A stretch of 64,000 bases of DNA from Corynebacterium deserti GIMN1.010 (GCF_001277995.1 NZ_CP009220.1:1302001-1366000), one strand, 5' to 3'; positions 9,863 to 19,586 are shown, counted from the first letter of the stretch. A program made the numbers and translations. The notes: generated from the letters alone by a model not told the origin.

Positions 9863-11404
9863 TTAGTTGGTGGGGAAACCGAGGTTGATGCGGGACTCGT
9901 CCGGCTGCGGCCAGCGGGAGGTCACCACCTTGCGACGGGTGTAGAAGTTGAAGGATTCCGGGCCGTACATGTGGGTGTCGCCGAAGAGGGATTTCTTCCA
10001 GCCACCGAAAGAGAACGCACCGATGGGCACCGGAATGGGAACGTTGATGCCGACCATGCCGACCTCGATGGCAAACTCGAACTCCCGGGCGGTGCGGCCA
10101 TCGCGGGTGAAAATCGCGGTGCCGTTGGCGTACTGGCAGCTGTTGATCAGCTCAACGGCCTCATCGAAATGTCCCACCCGGGCCACGGAGAGGACCGGGC
10201 CGAAGATCTCCTCGTCGTAGACCGGCATCCCAGGCTTCACGTGGTCGATCAGGGTGGGACCGATGAAAAACCCCTCGTCGGGCAGGTCGACGGACCGGCC
10301 GTCCACCACCACCTCGGCACCCGAGTCTGAGGAACCGGCGATCAGCCCCTCGATGCGTTCCTTCGCCGCGGAGGTGATCACGGGGCCCATCTCCGAGTCG
10401 GGATCGGTGCCCTCGCCGATGGTGAGATCGGTGATCCGGGAGCTGATCTTGGCAATCAGGTCATCGGCGATATCGCCGACAGGAACCACTACGCTGATGG
10501 CCATGCACCGCTCGCCGGCCGCGCCGTAACCTGCGGAGACGGCGGCATCCGCGGCGGCGTCGAGATCAGCGTCCGGCATGACCACCATGTGGTTCTTCGC
10601 CCCGCCGAGGGCCTGCACGCGCTTTCCCAGCGCGGTCGCGCGGGTGTAGATCGACTGGGCGATCGGGGTGGAACCCACGAAGCTGACCGCCTGGACCCGT
10701 GGGTCGTCGATAAGCGCCTCGACGGCCTCACGATCACCGTGGATCAGGTTGAGCACCCCCTCCGGCAATCCCGCCTCGTGGAAGGCCTCCACGATCCAGT
10801 TCACCGCACTCGGGTCCTTCTCGCTGGGTTTGAGGACAACGGTGTTGCCCGCCGCGATGGCGGTGGTGATCATCCACAGCGGCACCATGGCCGGGAAGTT
10901 GAAGGGGGTGATGCACGCGACGACGCCAAGTGGTTGACGGACCTGGTGCACGTCGAGTCCGGCGGCGGCCTGTTCGAGGAACTCCCCCTTCATGTGGTGG
11001 ACCAGTCCGGCGCAGAACTCCACGTTCTCCAGGCCGCGGGCGATCTCACCGGCGGCATCAGAGAGCACCTTGCCCTGTTCCTCGGTGATGAGCGCGGCGA
11101 GTTCATCCTTGCGGGAGGTGATGATCTCGTGCAGTTTGAACATCACCGCGGCGCGCCTGGCCAGGCCGGTGGCGCGCCAGGCCGGTGCCACGGCCTGGGC
11201 TGCGCTGACCGCTGCATTCACGGTGGCCGTGGTGGCGAAGGGGAGTGAGGCCGTCACCGCACCCGTCGCCGGGTTGAAGACCTCGCCGCGACGCTCACCC
11301 TCGACGAGGGGATGGCCGTTGATGATATGGGGGACCACCCTGACCGGGGTGTCTGCGACATCACCGTTCGGGTTGGTGTGGGTATCTGGGACGACCTGGG
11401 TCAT
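9863..11404 (-). CDS. mmsA: CoA-acylating (methyl)malonate-semialdehyde dehydrogenase
   Basis: ALDH-superfamily protein of 513 aa. The catalytic cysteine lies in GAAGERCMAISVVV, and the N-terminal nucleotide-binding segment FNFPAMVPLWM..AIAAGNTVVLKPSEKDPS is typical of the MmsA/IolA group, which converts malonate semialdehyde to acetyl-CoA and methylmalonate semialdehyde to propionyl-CoA. Here it would finish the uracil or thymine route after the aminotransferase. The ATG has CAAGGAGAACCCG upstream. It is the first gene of the divergent minus-strand unit opposite pucR. Known activity comes from the family; the substrate here is inferred from context. Confidence 0.9.
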   Translation of the reverse strand: MTQVVPDTHTNPNGDVADTPVRVVPHIINGHPLVEGERRGEVFNPATGAVTASLPFATTATVNAAVSAAQAVAPAWRATGLARRAAVMFKLHEIITSRKDELAALITEEQGKVLSDAAGEIARGLENVEFCAGLVHHMKGEFLEQAAAGLDVHQVRQPLGVVACITPFNFPAMVPLWMITTAIAAGNTVVLKPSEKDPSAVNWIVEAFHEAGLPEGVLNLIHGDREAVEALIDDPRVQAVSFVGSTPIAQSIYTRATALGKRVQALGGAKNHMVVMPDADLDAAADAAVSAGYGAAGERCMAISVVVPVGDIADDLIAKISSRITDLTIGEGTDPDSEMGPVITSAAKERIEGLIAGSSDSGAEVVVDGRSVDLPDEGFFIGPTLIDHVKPGMPVYDEEIFGPVLSVARVGHFDEAVELINSCQYANGTAIFTRDGRTAREFEFAIEVGMVGINVPIPVPIGAFSFGGWKKSLFGDTHMYGPESFNFYTRRKVVTSRWPQPDESRINLGFPTN

Positions 11405-11756
11405 CGGGTTCTCCTTGGTTCATGCTCGGACTGGGGCAGGGAAAGGGCCTGAGGAATGACACTGTGTTCAACTGCGTGTCTGGGTGGTGTGGATGTGTGG
11501 TGAAAGGAGCGACTGCGGGCAACGGTGCTGGTGGCACGGTGCGTCAGGTTCCTGGGAGGAATTCTTCCAGTTATATCTGTTGTTTGACAGGTTCAATCTG
11601 TGACCCATGTGCTGGAAAAACGGACATTCTGTTCAACCTGGATGGTAGGGCGGAGCGATTCGGACGATATTCTATCGATTGATAGTTATAATCAGGTCCG
11701 TGGAGTAACGCGGTTCCACGAGAACTTCATCCATCTCACAGCCTCAGGAGTCAAAA
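11405..11756. promoter_or_regulatory. Divergent control region between mmsA and pucR, with candidate operator
   Basis: The 352-bp region holds no gene. It contains the palindrome CTATC-GATT-GATAG at 11672-11685, about 75 bp before the pucR start. A related 14-mer, CAATAGACTGACAG, lies upstream of the second NCS1 gene (19487-19500), with 10 of 14 positions equal. This is a candidate site for the PucR-type regulator, based only on symmetry and position. Confidence 0.5.
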
Positions 11757-13448
11757 GTGATGACCATGACTGTTCCAGCAACCACCTTCTCGTCCACCCG
11801 GAATGTGAAATCGGATCCCCGGGGGACGGGGCCGGGTGTCCCGGGGGAACTGACCTCCTCGGTGACGGTCTGGGACGTGCTCAGCCTTCCTGTGCTTCGT
11901 CGTGCCCAGATCGAGGTGCTGGCTGCCCACGAGAACCTCGACCGTGTCATCCGCTGGGTCCATGTGGCGGAATCCCCCCGGGCGGGCAAGCTGCTCAGCG
12001 GTGGGGAACTGCTGCTGACCACCGGCATCGGCCTGGGTCCGGATGATGCCACCCTGCGCGATCAGATTGACCAATTTGCCCGGGCCGGGGCTGCGGCCCT
12101 CTTGGTGGAACTGGGCATGTGCTGGGACGAACTTCCCGAGGTGGTCCGGAGGGAATGTGAAAAGCACAACCTGCCGCTGCTGGTCACCCACCGGGAACTG
12201 CGCTTCATCACCGTGACCGAGGAGATTCACGCCCGGATCCTCAATGAGCAGTTCGCCAGGATCTCGGCGATGCGCGACGTCTCGGAGTCCTTCTGGGCAT
12301 TGATGTTCAACGGCGCCCCGCCGGAGCAGCTGGTGGTGCACGCCTCGCGTCAGCTGGGGTGCCCGGTAGTGCTCGAGGATCTTTCCCACCGCGTGGTCTA
12401 TTACGCAGAGGGCCATGAACTACCCTCGGAACTGTTGGCGGGGTGGGAGAGGAAGTCCAGGTTCTGGGCGGTGGATAACCGCCACCAGGGACTGATCGCC
12501 GAGCCCATCCAGGTGCAGGACCCGGAAGATCCTCAGGTGACCTGGGAATTCATCGACATCCAGGCGCAGGGCAGTCACTGGGGGCGGCTCTACTACCGGG
12601 GTGTCACCGACAATCCGGCCGGGGGTGCTCACGTGCTGCGCCATGCGGCGATGGCACTGGCCATTGAACGCCTCGGTTCCGGTACCCCGAACTCCTGGAA
12701 TGGATTGATTGACCGGGTCTCACTCAACCGGTTGATCAGCAACCGCTTCACCACGGTCGACGGTGAGCGCATCGTCCTGGAGGCGGCGGGTTTTCCCACC
12801 CGTGGCCGTCAGCTGCTCGCCATGGACATCCGCTTCCACGGCCAGCAGATCGAAGCCGAGCAGGTACGTCGGGTGTTGGAATCGGCTGCGCCCCGCTCCT
12901 TCGCCCTGGCATCGACCTCACCGGAACACCCGGACCGGGTCAGCTGTGCCTGGACCCTGACCCCGGATGCGGATCTGCGGGCCCGGTGCCAGCAGCTCGC
13001 CGAGCGGTTGAAGGGTCTGGCCCCACGGATATCGGTGGTCTTCTCCAGTGAGTTGACCGGGCCGGTGGATCTCTCCTCCGCACTCCACCAGGTCAAGCAG
13101 GCGGATTTCCTTGCAACCACCCGGGGTGTCCACCTGTTCACGGTCTCCCGTGACCGCATCGACGGTCTGATGCATTCGCTGCGCGGGGACGTCCGCGTCC
13201 AGGCCTTCGCGGATTCCACCCTGGAACCGCTGATCCTCCACGATGACCGCCACGGTACGGATCTGCTGCCCACACTGGAGGCCATTCTCCGTTTCCCGGC
13301 GTCGCGTTCCGCGGCGGCCGATGCGCTACATCTGTCGCGCACCGCACTGTATTCGCGTATCGCCACCATAGAACGGCTGCTGAGAGTGGACCTCAGTGAC
13401 GGCGGCAGCCAGTTCACCCTCGCCCTGGCGGTGCGGGCCCGGGCCTGA
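11757..13448 (+). CDS. PucR-family transcriptional regulator of pyrimidine catabolism
   Basis: 563 aa. The N-terminal PucR-type domain (residues ~35-155: SVTVWDVLSLPVLRRAQIEVLAA, then VIRWVHVAESPRAGKLLSGGELLLTTGIGL) and the C-terminal PucR HTH (LEAILRFPASRSAAADALHLSRTALYSRIATIERLL, near residues 500-540) are clear. Such regulators control purine or pyrimidine catabolic genes in actinobacteria and bacilli. It is the only regulator inside the pyrimidine island, so control of both flanking units is inferred. The start is GTG at 11757 with AGGAG at 7 nt; the ATG at 11760 is an alternative. A hairpin follows at 13465. Confidence 0.9.
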   Translation: MMTMTVPATTFSSTRNVKSDPRGTGPGVPGELTSSVTVWDVLSLPVLRRAQIEVLAAHENLDRVIRWVHVAESPRAGKLLSGGELLLTTGIGLGPDDATLRDQIDQFARAGAAALLVELGMCWDELPEVVRRECEKHNLPLLVTHRELRFITVTEEIHARILNEQFARISAMRDVSESFWALMFNGAPPEQLVVHASRQLGCPVVLEDLSHRVVYYAEGHELPSELLAGWERKSRFWAVDNRHQGLIAEPIQVQDPEDPQVTWEFIDIQAQGSHWGRLYYRGVTDNPAGGAHVLRHAAMALAIERLGSGTPNSWNGLIDRVSLNRLISNRFTTVDGERIVLEAAGFPTRGRQLLAMDIRFHGQQIEAEQVRRVLESAAPRSFALASTSPEHPDRVSCAWTLTPDADLRARCQQLAERLKGLAPRISVVFSSELTGPVDLSSALHQVKQADFLATTRGVHLFTVSRDRIDGLMHSLRGDVRVQAFADSTLEPLILHDDRHGTDLLPTLEAILRFPASRSAAADALHLSRTALYSRIATIERLLRVDLSDGGSQFTLALAVRARA

Positions 13449-13464
13449 ACCTGCCGAACCCACA

Positions 13465-13499
13465 ACACCGCCCGACCACAGGACGTGGTGGGGCGGTGT
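13465..13499. terminator. Hairpin between convergent pucR and NCS1 permease genes
   Basis: Long GC-rich stem ACACCGCCC...(ACCAC/GTGGT)...GGGCGGTGT over 13465-13499 with a short loop. There is no strong T-tract on either side, so it may stop transcription inefficiently. The location between convergent stops supports a terminator role. Confidence 0.6.
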
Positions 13500-13516
13500 C
13501 GGTCATTTCAGGGTGC

Positions 13517-15106
13517 TCAGACCGTGGTGGGGGAGGTCTCCACCAGGTCTGGTGCGGTGTGGTCCGGGGAGATGGGGTCGGGGAAGGCCGCATCCCGGGT
13601 GTCCCGGAAGTAACTCAGATTCGACAGGTTCAACAGCAGGTAGACGGCCATACCCACCACGAAACTGACCACCCAGTTGTAGTCGTAGAGTGGCTGTAAC
13701 CACGGAATGAAACCCTGTTCCGGGAAGGGGCCGGTGGACACCCCGTCGACCACGGTCGAGTAGGCACCACCGATCGCGAAGACGGTACCTGCCAGGAAGG
13801 CCACAACGGCATGGGGGTTCCAACCACCGGAGTAGGAGTATTCACCGTCGCGGTGAAACAACGCCGGAATGTTGAGCTTTGTCCGACGCAGGATCCAGTA
13901 GTCGGCGATGACGATACCGCCGATCGCACCGGTGATGCCCCCGTAGAAACCAAGCCAGACGAAGACATAGGATTCCGGGCTCTCCAGCAGGCGCCACGGG
14001 AGCATGCAGGTACCGATGACCATCACCGCCACGACCCCGGCCCCCCGGGAGAGGAAGCGGGGAAAGACATTGGTGAAGTCCAGGGCCGGGCCGACCATGT
14101 TGGCGGCGACGTTGGTGGAGAAGTTGGCCAGGGTGATGATCAACGCCCCGATGACCACGACCACCGGATTGCCGAGTGCTGCGATCAGGGCATCCGGGCT
14201 CCACAGTGTCTCCGGGAGGACGTCGAAGACGTAGGCGGCCACCGAGGTGGTGAGCACCGCCAGCAGGGAGAAGGCGAACATCGAGGCCGGCAGGCCGATG
14301 ATCTGTCCACGGATCTGTGCCTTCTGATCAACGGCGAAGCGGGTGAAATCCGGCATGTTCAGGGAGAGCGTGGCCCAGAAGGCGATGTTGGCCATCAATC
14401 CGGGAGGGAACACCCCGAGCCAGAACTCACGGCCCCAGCCCACCGTGGATGGTTCACTGACCACAGGGCCGAAGTTGCCGCCGCTGCGGATCAGCAGATA
14501 GGCCAGCAATATCACGATGGCGATGGTGATGATGGGGCCGGAGATCTGCTGCAATTTCTTGACCACCTCGAACCCCTTGGCGATCACGACGACCTGCAAC
14601 GCCGCGGTGGCCAGGAAGCACAGCCACAGCGTGATGCGTTGTTCGCCGATGAATCCCAGTGAAACGGTCGGCGCCCCGGTCCAGGGGGTACCGACGAGGA
14701 CACCGATGGCCAGATCCAGGGCCAGGGCGGTGAACCAGGTCTGGATACCGGCCCAGCCGCAACCGACCAGTGCCCGCAGCAGAGCGGGGAGGTTCGCCCC
14801 GCGGGTGCCGAAGGCGGCCCGGGCGAAAACAGGGAAACAGATGCCGTGTTTGGTGCCGGCGTGACTGTTGCACACCATGGGGACCAGGATGATCATGTTG
14901 GCCAGCACGATGGTCATCACCGCCTGGATCCAGTCCATGCCCATCGCGATCAGGGCGGCGGCCAGGGTCCAGGTGGCGGCATTGATGGACATGCCGATCC
15001 ACAGCGCCAGGTAGGCCCAACTCTTCCAGGTGCGGGCGCTTCGGGGAATGGGGCGCAGATCAGCATTGTAGAGCGTGCTGTCGAGGCCCGTGATTGTGGT
15101 ACTCAT
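13517..15106 (-). CDS. NCS1-family nucleobase/hydantoin permease
   Basis: 529 aa with about 12 hydrophobic segments. The NCS1 N-terminal signature is present: LYNADLRPIPRSARTWKSWAYLALWIGMSI, later ARAAFGTRGANLPALLRALVGCGWAGIQTW. The family (Mhp1, PucI, uracil and allantoin permeases) imports nucleobases and related compounds by cation symport. Being last in the preT-preA unit it probably imports uracil, thymine or dihydropyrimidines; the exact substrate cannot be read from sequence. The ATG has CCAAGGAGCTGAACCCTG upstream. It is a paralogue of the permease at 17917-19404. Confidence 0.9.
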   Translation of the reverse strand: MSTTITGLDSTLYNADLRPIPRSARTWKSWAYLALWIGMSINAATWTLAAALIAMGMDWIQAVMTIVLANMIILVPMVCNSHAGTKHGICFPVFARAAFGTRGANLPALLRALVGCGWAGIQTWFTALALDLAIGVLVGTPWTGAPTVSLGFIGEQRITLWLCFLATAALQVVVIAKGFEVVKKLQQISGPIITIAIVILLAYLLIRSGGNFGPVVSEPSTVGWGREFWLGVFPPGLMANIAFWATLSLNMPDFTRFAVDQKAQIRGQIIGLPASMFAFSLLAVLTTSVAAYVFDVLPETLWSPDALIAALGNPVVVVIGALIITLANFSTNVAANMVGPALDFTNVFPRFLSRGAGVVAVMVIGTCMLPWRLLESPESYVFVWLGFYGGITGAIGGIVIADYWILRRTKLNIPALFHRDGEYSYSGGWNPHAVVAFLAGTVFAIGGAYSTVVDGVSTGPFPEQGFIPWLQPLYDYNWVVSFVVGMAVYLLLNLSNLSYFRDTRDAAFPDPISPDHTAPDLVETSPTTV

Positions 15107-15187
15107 CAGGGTTCAGCTCCTTGGGTGGGGGAAGGTAGGGGAGGGTGGTCCCGTGCGGGACCTCGGGGCGGGGTTGCCCCGGTGGGA

Positions 15188-16567
15188 TCAGTGGATGTCA
15201 ATGCCGACGGAGTCACGCCACTGCTGCATGACGTTCCAGTCATCGGCGATCTCCGGGTTGGCGGTGGTCAGTTGATTCCAGGTCACCGGTTCGCGGCCGG
15301 AGGGCACGGTGACCATCTCAATGCAGTTGTCGATCGGGCAGACGTTGGCACACAGGGCACAACCCACGCAGTCGGACTCACGCACCTTCGGGGTGGGCCG
15401 GATGTCCAGGGTGAGTTTGCCGTTGAGTTCCGGGTTGATGCCGGGATTGACCACGGTGCCGTTGGGTCCGACCAGGTCGATGCACTGGTGGGCGGTGTCG
15501 TGACAGGCCGTGACACAGAGGTTGCACCCGATGCATTTATTCAGATCGATCCGGGCAACGGATTTGTGGGACAGGTCCAGATCATTGAAGTTTCCGTGCG
15601 GGGTGAGGGCCCTGCCACGGAAGTCGTCGATACACGTGAATTCCTTGGAGTCCATCCAGTTGGATAAGCCGTCGCAGAGATCGTCGATGATCCGGAATCC
15701 GTGGGTCATGGCGGCGGTGCACACCTGGAGGGAGGTGGCACCCAGGAGGAGGAATTCCGCGGCATCCTGCCAGGTGGAGATACCTCCCATTCCGGAGATC
15801 GGGATCCGGGAGTCAATGACCGTCTCATCTTGCATGAGTTCGGTGAGCATGTGCAGGGCGATGGGTTTGACCGCCGGTCCGGCGTAGCCACCATGGGTGG
15901 AGCGGCCGCCGATGGTCGGGGAGACGGTGAAGGTGTCCAGATCCACCTTGGATACCGAGTTGATGGTGTTGATCAGGGAGAGTCCGTTCGCGCCACCCCG
16001 CACACCGGCCCGCGCGGAGAGGCGGATATCGGTGACATTGGGGGTCAGCTTCTGAATCACCGGGATCGATGCGTACTCCGTGGCCCAGGCGGTGTTCATC
16101 TCACAGGCCTCCGGGGATTGTCCCACCGCGGAACCCAGGCCACGTTCGGACATGCCCTGCGGGCAACCGTAATTGAGCTCGATGCCGTCGGCGCCGGTGG
16201 CCTCGATCTGCCTGACGATGGTCCGCCAGGCGTCCGGATCGGCATCAACCATCGCGGACACGATCACGGCGCGGTCCGGCCAGTTGCGCTTGACCTCGGC
16301 AATCTCACGCAGATTGATGTCGATGGGCCGGTCGGAGATCAGCTCGACATTGTTGATGGCCAGCATCCGGCGACCGTTCTTGCTGAGGGAACCGTAGCGG
16401 TTGGAGATGTTCTGTACCGGTGGACCGATGGTCTTCCACACCGCCCCACCCCAGCCGGCCTCGAAGGCCTTGGAGACCTGGTAACCGGAGTTGGTGGGTG
16501 GTGCCGAGGCCAGCCAGAAGGGGTTGGGGCTGGCGATGCCGTTGAAGTTGGTGCTCAGATCAGCCAT
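15188..16567 (-). CDS. preA: Dihydropyrimidine dehydrogenase, catalytic subunit PreA
   Basis: 459 aa. An FMN TIM-barrel of dihydroorotate-dehydrogenase type is followed by two [4Fe-4S] motifs, CIGCNLCVTACHDTAHQC and CVGCALCANVCPIDNC. With PreT it reduces uracil or thymine to the dihydro form, step one of the reductive pathway. The active-site loop reads GCPQGMSERGLGSAVGQ (residues ~134-150); the position of the mammalian catalytic Cys appears to be Val here. The frame is open further upstream, but ATG 16567 has GAAGGACC before it and overlaps the preT stop (ATGGCTGA), giving translational coupling. The permease gene follows after 81 bp. Confidence 0.94.
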   Translation of the reverse strand: MADLSTNFNGIASPNPFWLASAPPTNSGYQVSKAFEAGWGGAVWKTIGPPVQNISNRYGSLSKNGRRMLAINNVELISDRPIDINLREIAEVKRNWPDRAVIVSAMVDADPDAWRTIVRQIEATGADGIELNYGCPQGMSERGLGSAVGQSPEACEMNTAWATEYASIPVIQKLTPNVTDIRLSARAGVRGGANGLSLINTINSVSKVDLDTFTVSPTIGGRSTHGGYAGPAVKPIALHMLTELMQDETVIDSRIPISGMGGISTWQDAAEFLLLGATSLQVCTAAMTHGFRIIDDLCDGLSNWMDSKEFTCIDDFRGRALTPHGNFNDLDLSHKSVARIDLNKCIGCNLCVTACHDTAHQCIDLVGPNGTVVNPGINPELNGKLTLDIRPTPKVRESDCVGCALCANVCPIDNCIEMVTVPSGREPVTWNQLTTANPEIADDWNVMQQWRDSVGIDIH

Positions 16568-17900
16568 TGTTCTGGTCCTTCCGAAGGAATTCATTGATGG
16601 AACGGGCGGCGATTTTTCCGTCCTGGACAGCCATGACGGTGGAGGCGTCACCGGTGTGGCGGATGGCGTCACCTCCGGCGAAAACATTGGTGAGGTGTTC
16701 GGCGGTCGAGACCAGCTCCCGGGTGGTATCCAGGTAACCGGCCGTGAGGGGAAGCCCGAGGCCGGTGTCATCGTCGAATTTCTCCTGACCGATCGCGGAG
16801 ATCACCGCGTCGCACGGCACCACCAGGTCCGGCTCGCCCGAGGGGACCGGTCGTCGCCGCCCCTGTTCATCCGGCTCGCCGAGGATCATCCGGGTGCAGC
16901 GTAACCCGGTGACCTGGCCGTGACTGGAGAGCACCTCCGCCGGGGATGCGAGAAAGGAGAAGGTGATCCCGGCCTGGACCGCGAAGAGATACTCGTGCTC
17001 GAAGGCGGTCATCTCCTCCGCGGTACGGCGGTAGACGATAGTGGCCTCGGCGCCCTGGGTGCGCGCCGTGGTCGCGGCATCGATGGCGGTATTGCCGGCG
17101 CCGATCACCGCCACCCGCTTCGGCCGGGGCGCACCCGGCTCCTCGGTTTTCACCTCGGAGATGTACTGCAGTCCGTCCAGTATCAGTTCCGCGCCGGGGA
17201 TATCGAGGGCGGGCACCGCGCCCAGACCCAGGCCTAAGAACACGGCGTCGTACTGCTTGGCGACGTCGCGCAGTTCCTGCGCACTGGTCAGGGCGGTGTC
17301 GGTGTGGATCTGCACCCCCAGGTCGCGGACCATGTCCACCTCGGCCTGGGCGACCTCCACGGGTTCGCGCAGGGTGATGATGCCGTAGGTGGACAGGCCA
17401 CCGGCCAGGGCACGGCGTTCCCAGACGGTAACCTCATGGCCGACCTTGGCCAGTTCCGCGGCCGCGGACAACCCGGCTGGCCCGGAGCCGACGACCAGCA
17501 CCTTCCGTCCGGTGGGTGTTCCCCTGGTGAACGGGGCGATGCCCTGTTCAGCGAGATGATCGGTGGCGTGGCGTTGAAGGCGACCGATCTCGATGGGTTT
17601 CTCCGCCGCCTTGTTCATCACGCAGGCACCCTGGCAGAGTTCGGCGACGGGACAGACCCGGGCACAGGTGCCACCGAGGAAGTTCTCCTGCAGGATGGTC
17701 TTCGCGGCACCGGTGGTGTTGCCGGTGGAGATCTTGCGGATGAACTCGGGGATATCGATGTGGGTGGGGCAGGCCTGCATGCAGGGGGCGTCCGCGCAGT
17801 AGAGGCAGCGGTTGGCCTCATTGACCGCCTCTGCCTGGGACATCGGCGGATGGGCGTCACCCTGGCTGAGTACCCGGGGCATGGGGAGCGTGGTGGTCAT
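16560..17900 (-). CDS. preT: Dihydropyrimidine dehydrogenase, NAD(P)H/FAD subunit PreT
   Basis: 446 aa, glutamate-synthase small-subunit-like. N-terminal Fe-S cysteines lie in CLYCADAPCMQACPTHIDIP and CARVCPVAELCQGAC. The FAD-binding VLVVGSGPAGLSAAAELA and the NAD(P)-binding VAVIGAGNTAIDAATTA follow. It passes electrons from NAD(P)H through FAD and Fe-S clusters to PreA. An open N-terminal extension in the same frame (to 18080) is antisense-like proline/tryptophan-rich shadow of the upstream permease gene. The ATG at 17900 has GAAAGGATCCACCC before it and lies 16 bp after that gene's stop. The stop overlaps preA. Confidence 0.94.
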   Translation of the reverse strand: MTTTLPMPRVLSQGDAHPPMSQAEAVNEANRCLYCADAPCMQACPTHIDIPEFIRKISTGNTTGAAKTILQENFLGGTCARVCPVAELCQGACVMNKAAEKPIEIGRLQRHATDHLAEQGIAPFTRGTPTGRKVLVVGSGPAGLSAAAELAKVGHEVTVWERRALAGGLSTYGIITLREPVEVAQAEVDMVRDLGVQIHTDTALTSAQELRDVAKQYDAVFLGLGLGAVPALDIPGAELILDGLQYISEVKTEEPGAPRPKRVAVIGAGNTAIDAATTARTQGAEATIVYRRTAEEMTAFEHEYLFAVQAGITFSFLASPAEVLSSHGQVTGLRCTRMILGEPDEQGRRRPVPSGEPDLVVPCDAVISAIGQEKFDDDTGLGLPLTAGYLDTTRELVSTAEHLTNVFAGGDAIRHTGDASTVMAVQDGKIAARSINEFLRKDQNNG

Positions 17901-17916
17901 GGGTGGATCCTTTCGG

Positions 17917-19404
17917 TTAGGCGGTGAGCTGGGTGGAGGTGGTGGTGCGCTGAACCAGCAACGTGGCGAGGGCGCCGAGCGCCACACCGATCGGCCAGCT
18001 GAAGGGTGCTGCGGGGGCGAACACCGGAACCAGGGCCAGCACCATGCAGATCCCGCTGCAGGCCAGGAAGGCCAGGACATACGCCCTGTTCACCCCATGG
18101 GAGTAGTGGTACCGGGAGTCCGGATCCGAGCTGTAGAGATCGCAGATCCTGATCTGTTGACGCTTGACCAGGTAGAAGTCGGCCATGATGATGCCGAACA
18201 GGGGACCGATCATCGCACCGACACCACCGAGGAAGTAGTTGACGATCACAGGGGAGCTGTACATGTTCCAGGGCATGACCACGATGGCCAGGACCGCGGT
18301 GATCAACCCGCCGGTGCGGAAGGAGATCGCACCGGGTGCCAGGTGGGAGAAGTCAAAGGATGCGGAGACGAAGTTGCAGATGATGTTCACCCCGACCTGG
18401 GCCACCGCCACCGCCAGCGTGGACAGCAGGAGCAGGGAGACTGAATCCAGTTCGCCCAGCAACAGGATCGGATCGGTGACGGCGACGCCGTAGACCTCGG
18501 CGGAGGAGATACCGATCACCACCGAGATCACCGCGAAGGCGATGCCGTTGACCAGAAGCCCCAGGGAATTGCCCCGCCTGACCGCGCCGGGGTTGGCGGA
18601 GAGCCTGGTGAAGTCGGCGAAGTTGAGCATCGGGCCGGCCATGTAGGCCAGGGTCAGTGAGGCGGTGGACAGGACCGCCACGATCATCGCACCACCGGTG
18701 AGGGGGTTCTCAGCCATGGTGTAGTTCCAGTCCAGTTGCCAGTCGGCACGGGCGAGGGTCCACACGGCGAGGGCGATCATGGCAACCCAGATGGTGGGGC
18801 CGGCGAAGTCGGAGAGCCGACGTACCGCCTCCATGCCCCGGAAGAGGACGAACAGCTGAGCTGCCCACAGCGTCAGCAGGCAGATCCACCCCAGGGGTGA
18901 CAGGCCCAGGAAGCTGGACTGGTCCGCGGTCTCGGTGAAGGGGAAGACCTTGAGGATCAGGATCTTCACGGCGTGGGAGGCCAGGTAGGTCTGGATCCCG
19001 TACCAGCACACCGCAACGATCGCCCGGATGAAGGCCGGGATGTTGGCACCGTAGACGCCGAAGGAGATGCGGGCGAAGACGGGGAAGGGAACCCCGACCT
19101 TCTGACCGGCCACACCCATGAGATTGGACGCCCCCCACATGGCGACCATGCCGAGGATCATGCCAATCAGGGCCTGCCACCCGGTCAGACCCAGGGACAT
19201 GAAACCGACGGCCATGGCGTATCCGCCGAGGGAGTGCCAGGCGCTCATCCACCAGTTGAACAGGTTCCCGGACTTCCATTCGCCAGCGCCGGTACGCGGC
19301 GCGATGTCGGCGTTGTAGAGGCGTGGGTTGGTGGTGTGCGAGGTGGTGAGTTGGGCGTTGTCCGGGATGATATCCCGGGACGTGAGCCGTTTGACAGTGG
19401 TCAT
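17917..19404 (-). CDS. Second NCS1-family nucleobase permease
   Basis: 495 aa from ATG 19404 (MTTVKRLTSRDIIPDNAQL), which has AAAGGCGAAGG upstream; the frame is open to 19515 but that extension has no ribosome binding site. NCS1 features: RLYNADIAPRTGAGEWKSGNLFNWWMSAWHSLGGYAMAVGF, then ARISFGVYGANIPAFIRAIVAVCWYGIQTYLASHA, about 12 TM segments. It resembles the cytosine/allantoin branch more than its island paralogue does. It opens the operon permease-preT-preA-permease. Having two NCS1 genes suggests different substrates, such as uracil versus thymine or cytosine; this is inference. Confidence 0.9.
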   Translation of the reverse strand: MTTVKRLTSRDIIPDNAQLTTSHTTNPRLYNADIAPRTGAGEWKSGNLFNWWMSAWHSLGGYAMAVGFMSLGLTGWQALIGMILGMVAMWGASNLMGVAGQKVGVPFPVFARISFGVYGANIPAFIRAIVAVCWYGIQTYLASHAVKILILKVFPFTETADQSSFLGLSPLGWICLLTLWAAQLFVLFRGMEAVRRLSDFAGPTIWVAMIALAVWTLARADWQLDWNYTMAENPLTGGAMIVAVLSTASLTLAYMAGPMLNFADFTRLSANPGAVRRGNSLGLLVNGIAFAVISVVIGISSAEVYGVAVTDPILLLGELDSVSLLLLSTLAVAVAQVGVNIICNFVSASFDFSHLAPGAISFRTGGLITAVLAIVVMPWNMYSSPVIVNYFLGGVGAMIGPLFGIIMADFYLVKRQQIRICDLYSSDPDSRYHYSHGVNRAYVLAFLACSGICMVLALVPVFAPAAPFSWPIGVALGALATLLVQRTTTSTQLTA

Positions 19405-19486
19405 GACCTTCGCCTTTCTTGTGGTGGGCTGGGTGCCGAGGGGGTGGGGTGGCCGGGCGTGGAATCTCCGCGCACCTTCAGTAAAC

Positions 19487-19506
19487 CAATAGACTGACAG
19501 GTATTG
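19487..19506. promoter_or_regulatory. Candidate regulator site upstream of the permease-preT-preA operon
   Basis: Inverted repeat CAATA-N10-TATTG, 83 bp before the permease ATG. The 14-mer at 19487-19500 matches the palindrome before pucR (11672-11685) at 10 of 14 positions. A common operator of the PucR-type protein is possible but unproven. Confidence 0.4.
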
Positions 19507-19586
19507 AAGGGTCACAGTGTGCCGAGCTGATCCAGGTTATGGACACAGTGACAATGGCGCTCCCCGAGCAGTCACACATGCATCAA

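Noticed and set aside
16568..16771. N-terminal extension of the PreA frame
   Set aside because: It overlaps preT in another frame, is Pro/Ser/Arg-rich, and the ATG at 16567 has a ribosome binding site and coupling to preT.
17901..18080. N-terminal extension of the PreT frame
   Set aside because: It overlaps the upstream permease gene; composition is Trp/Pro/Ser-rich shadow, and ATG 17900 has a clear ribosome binding site.
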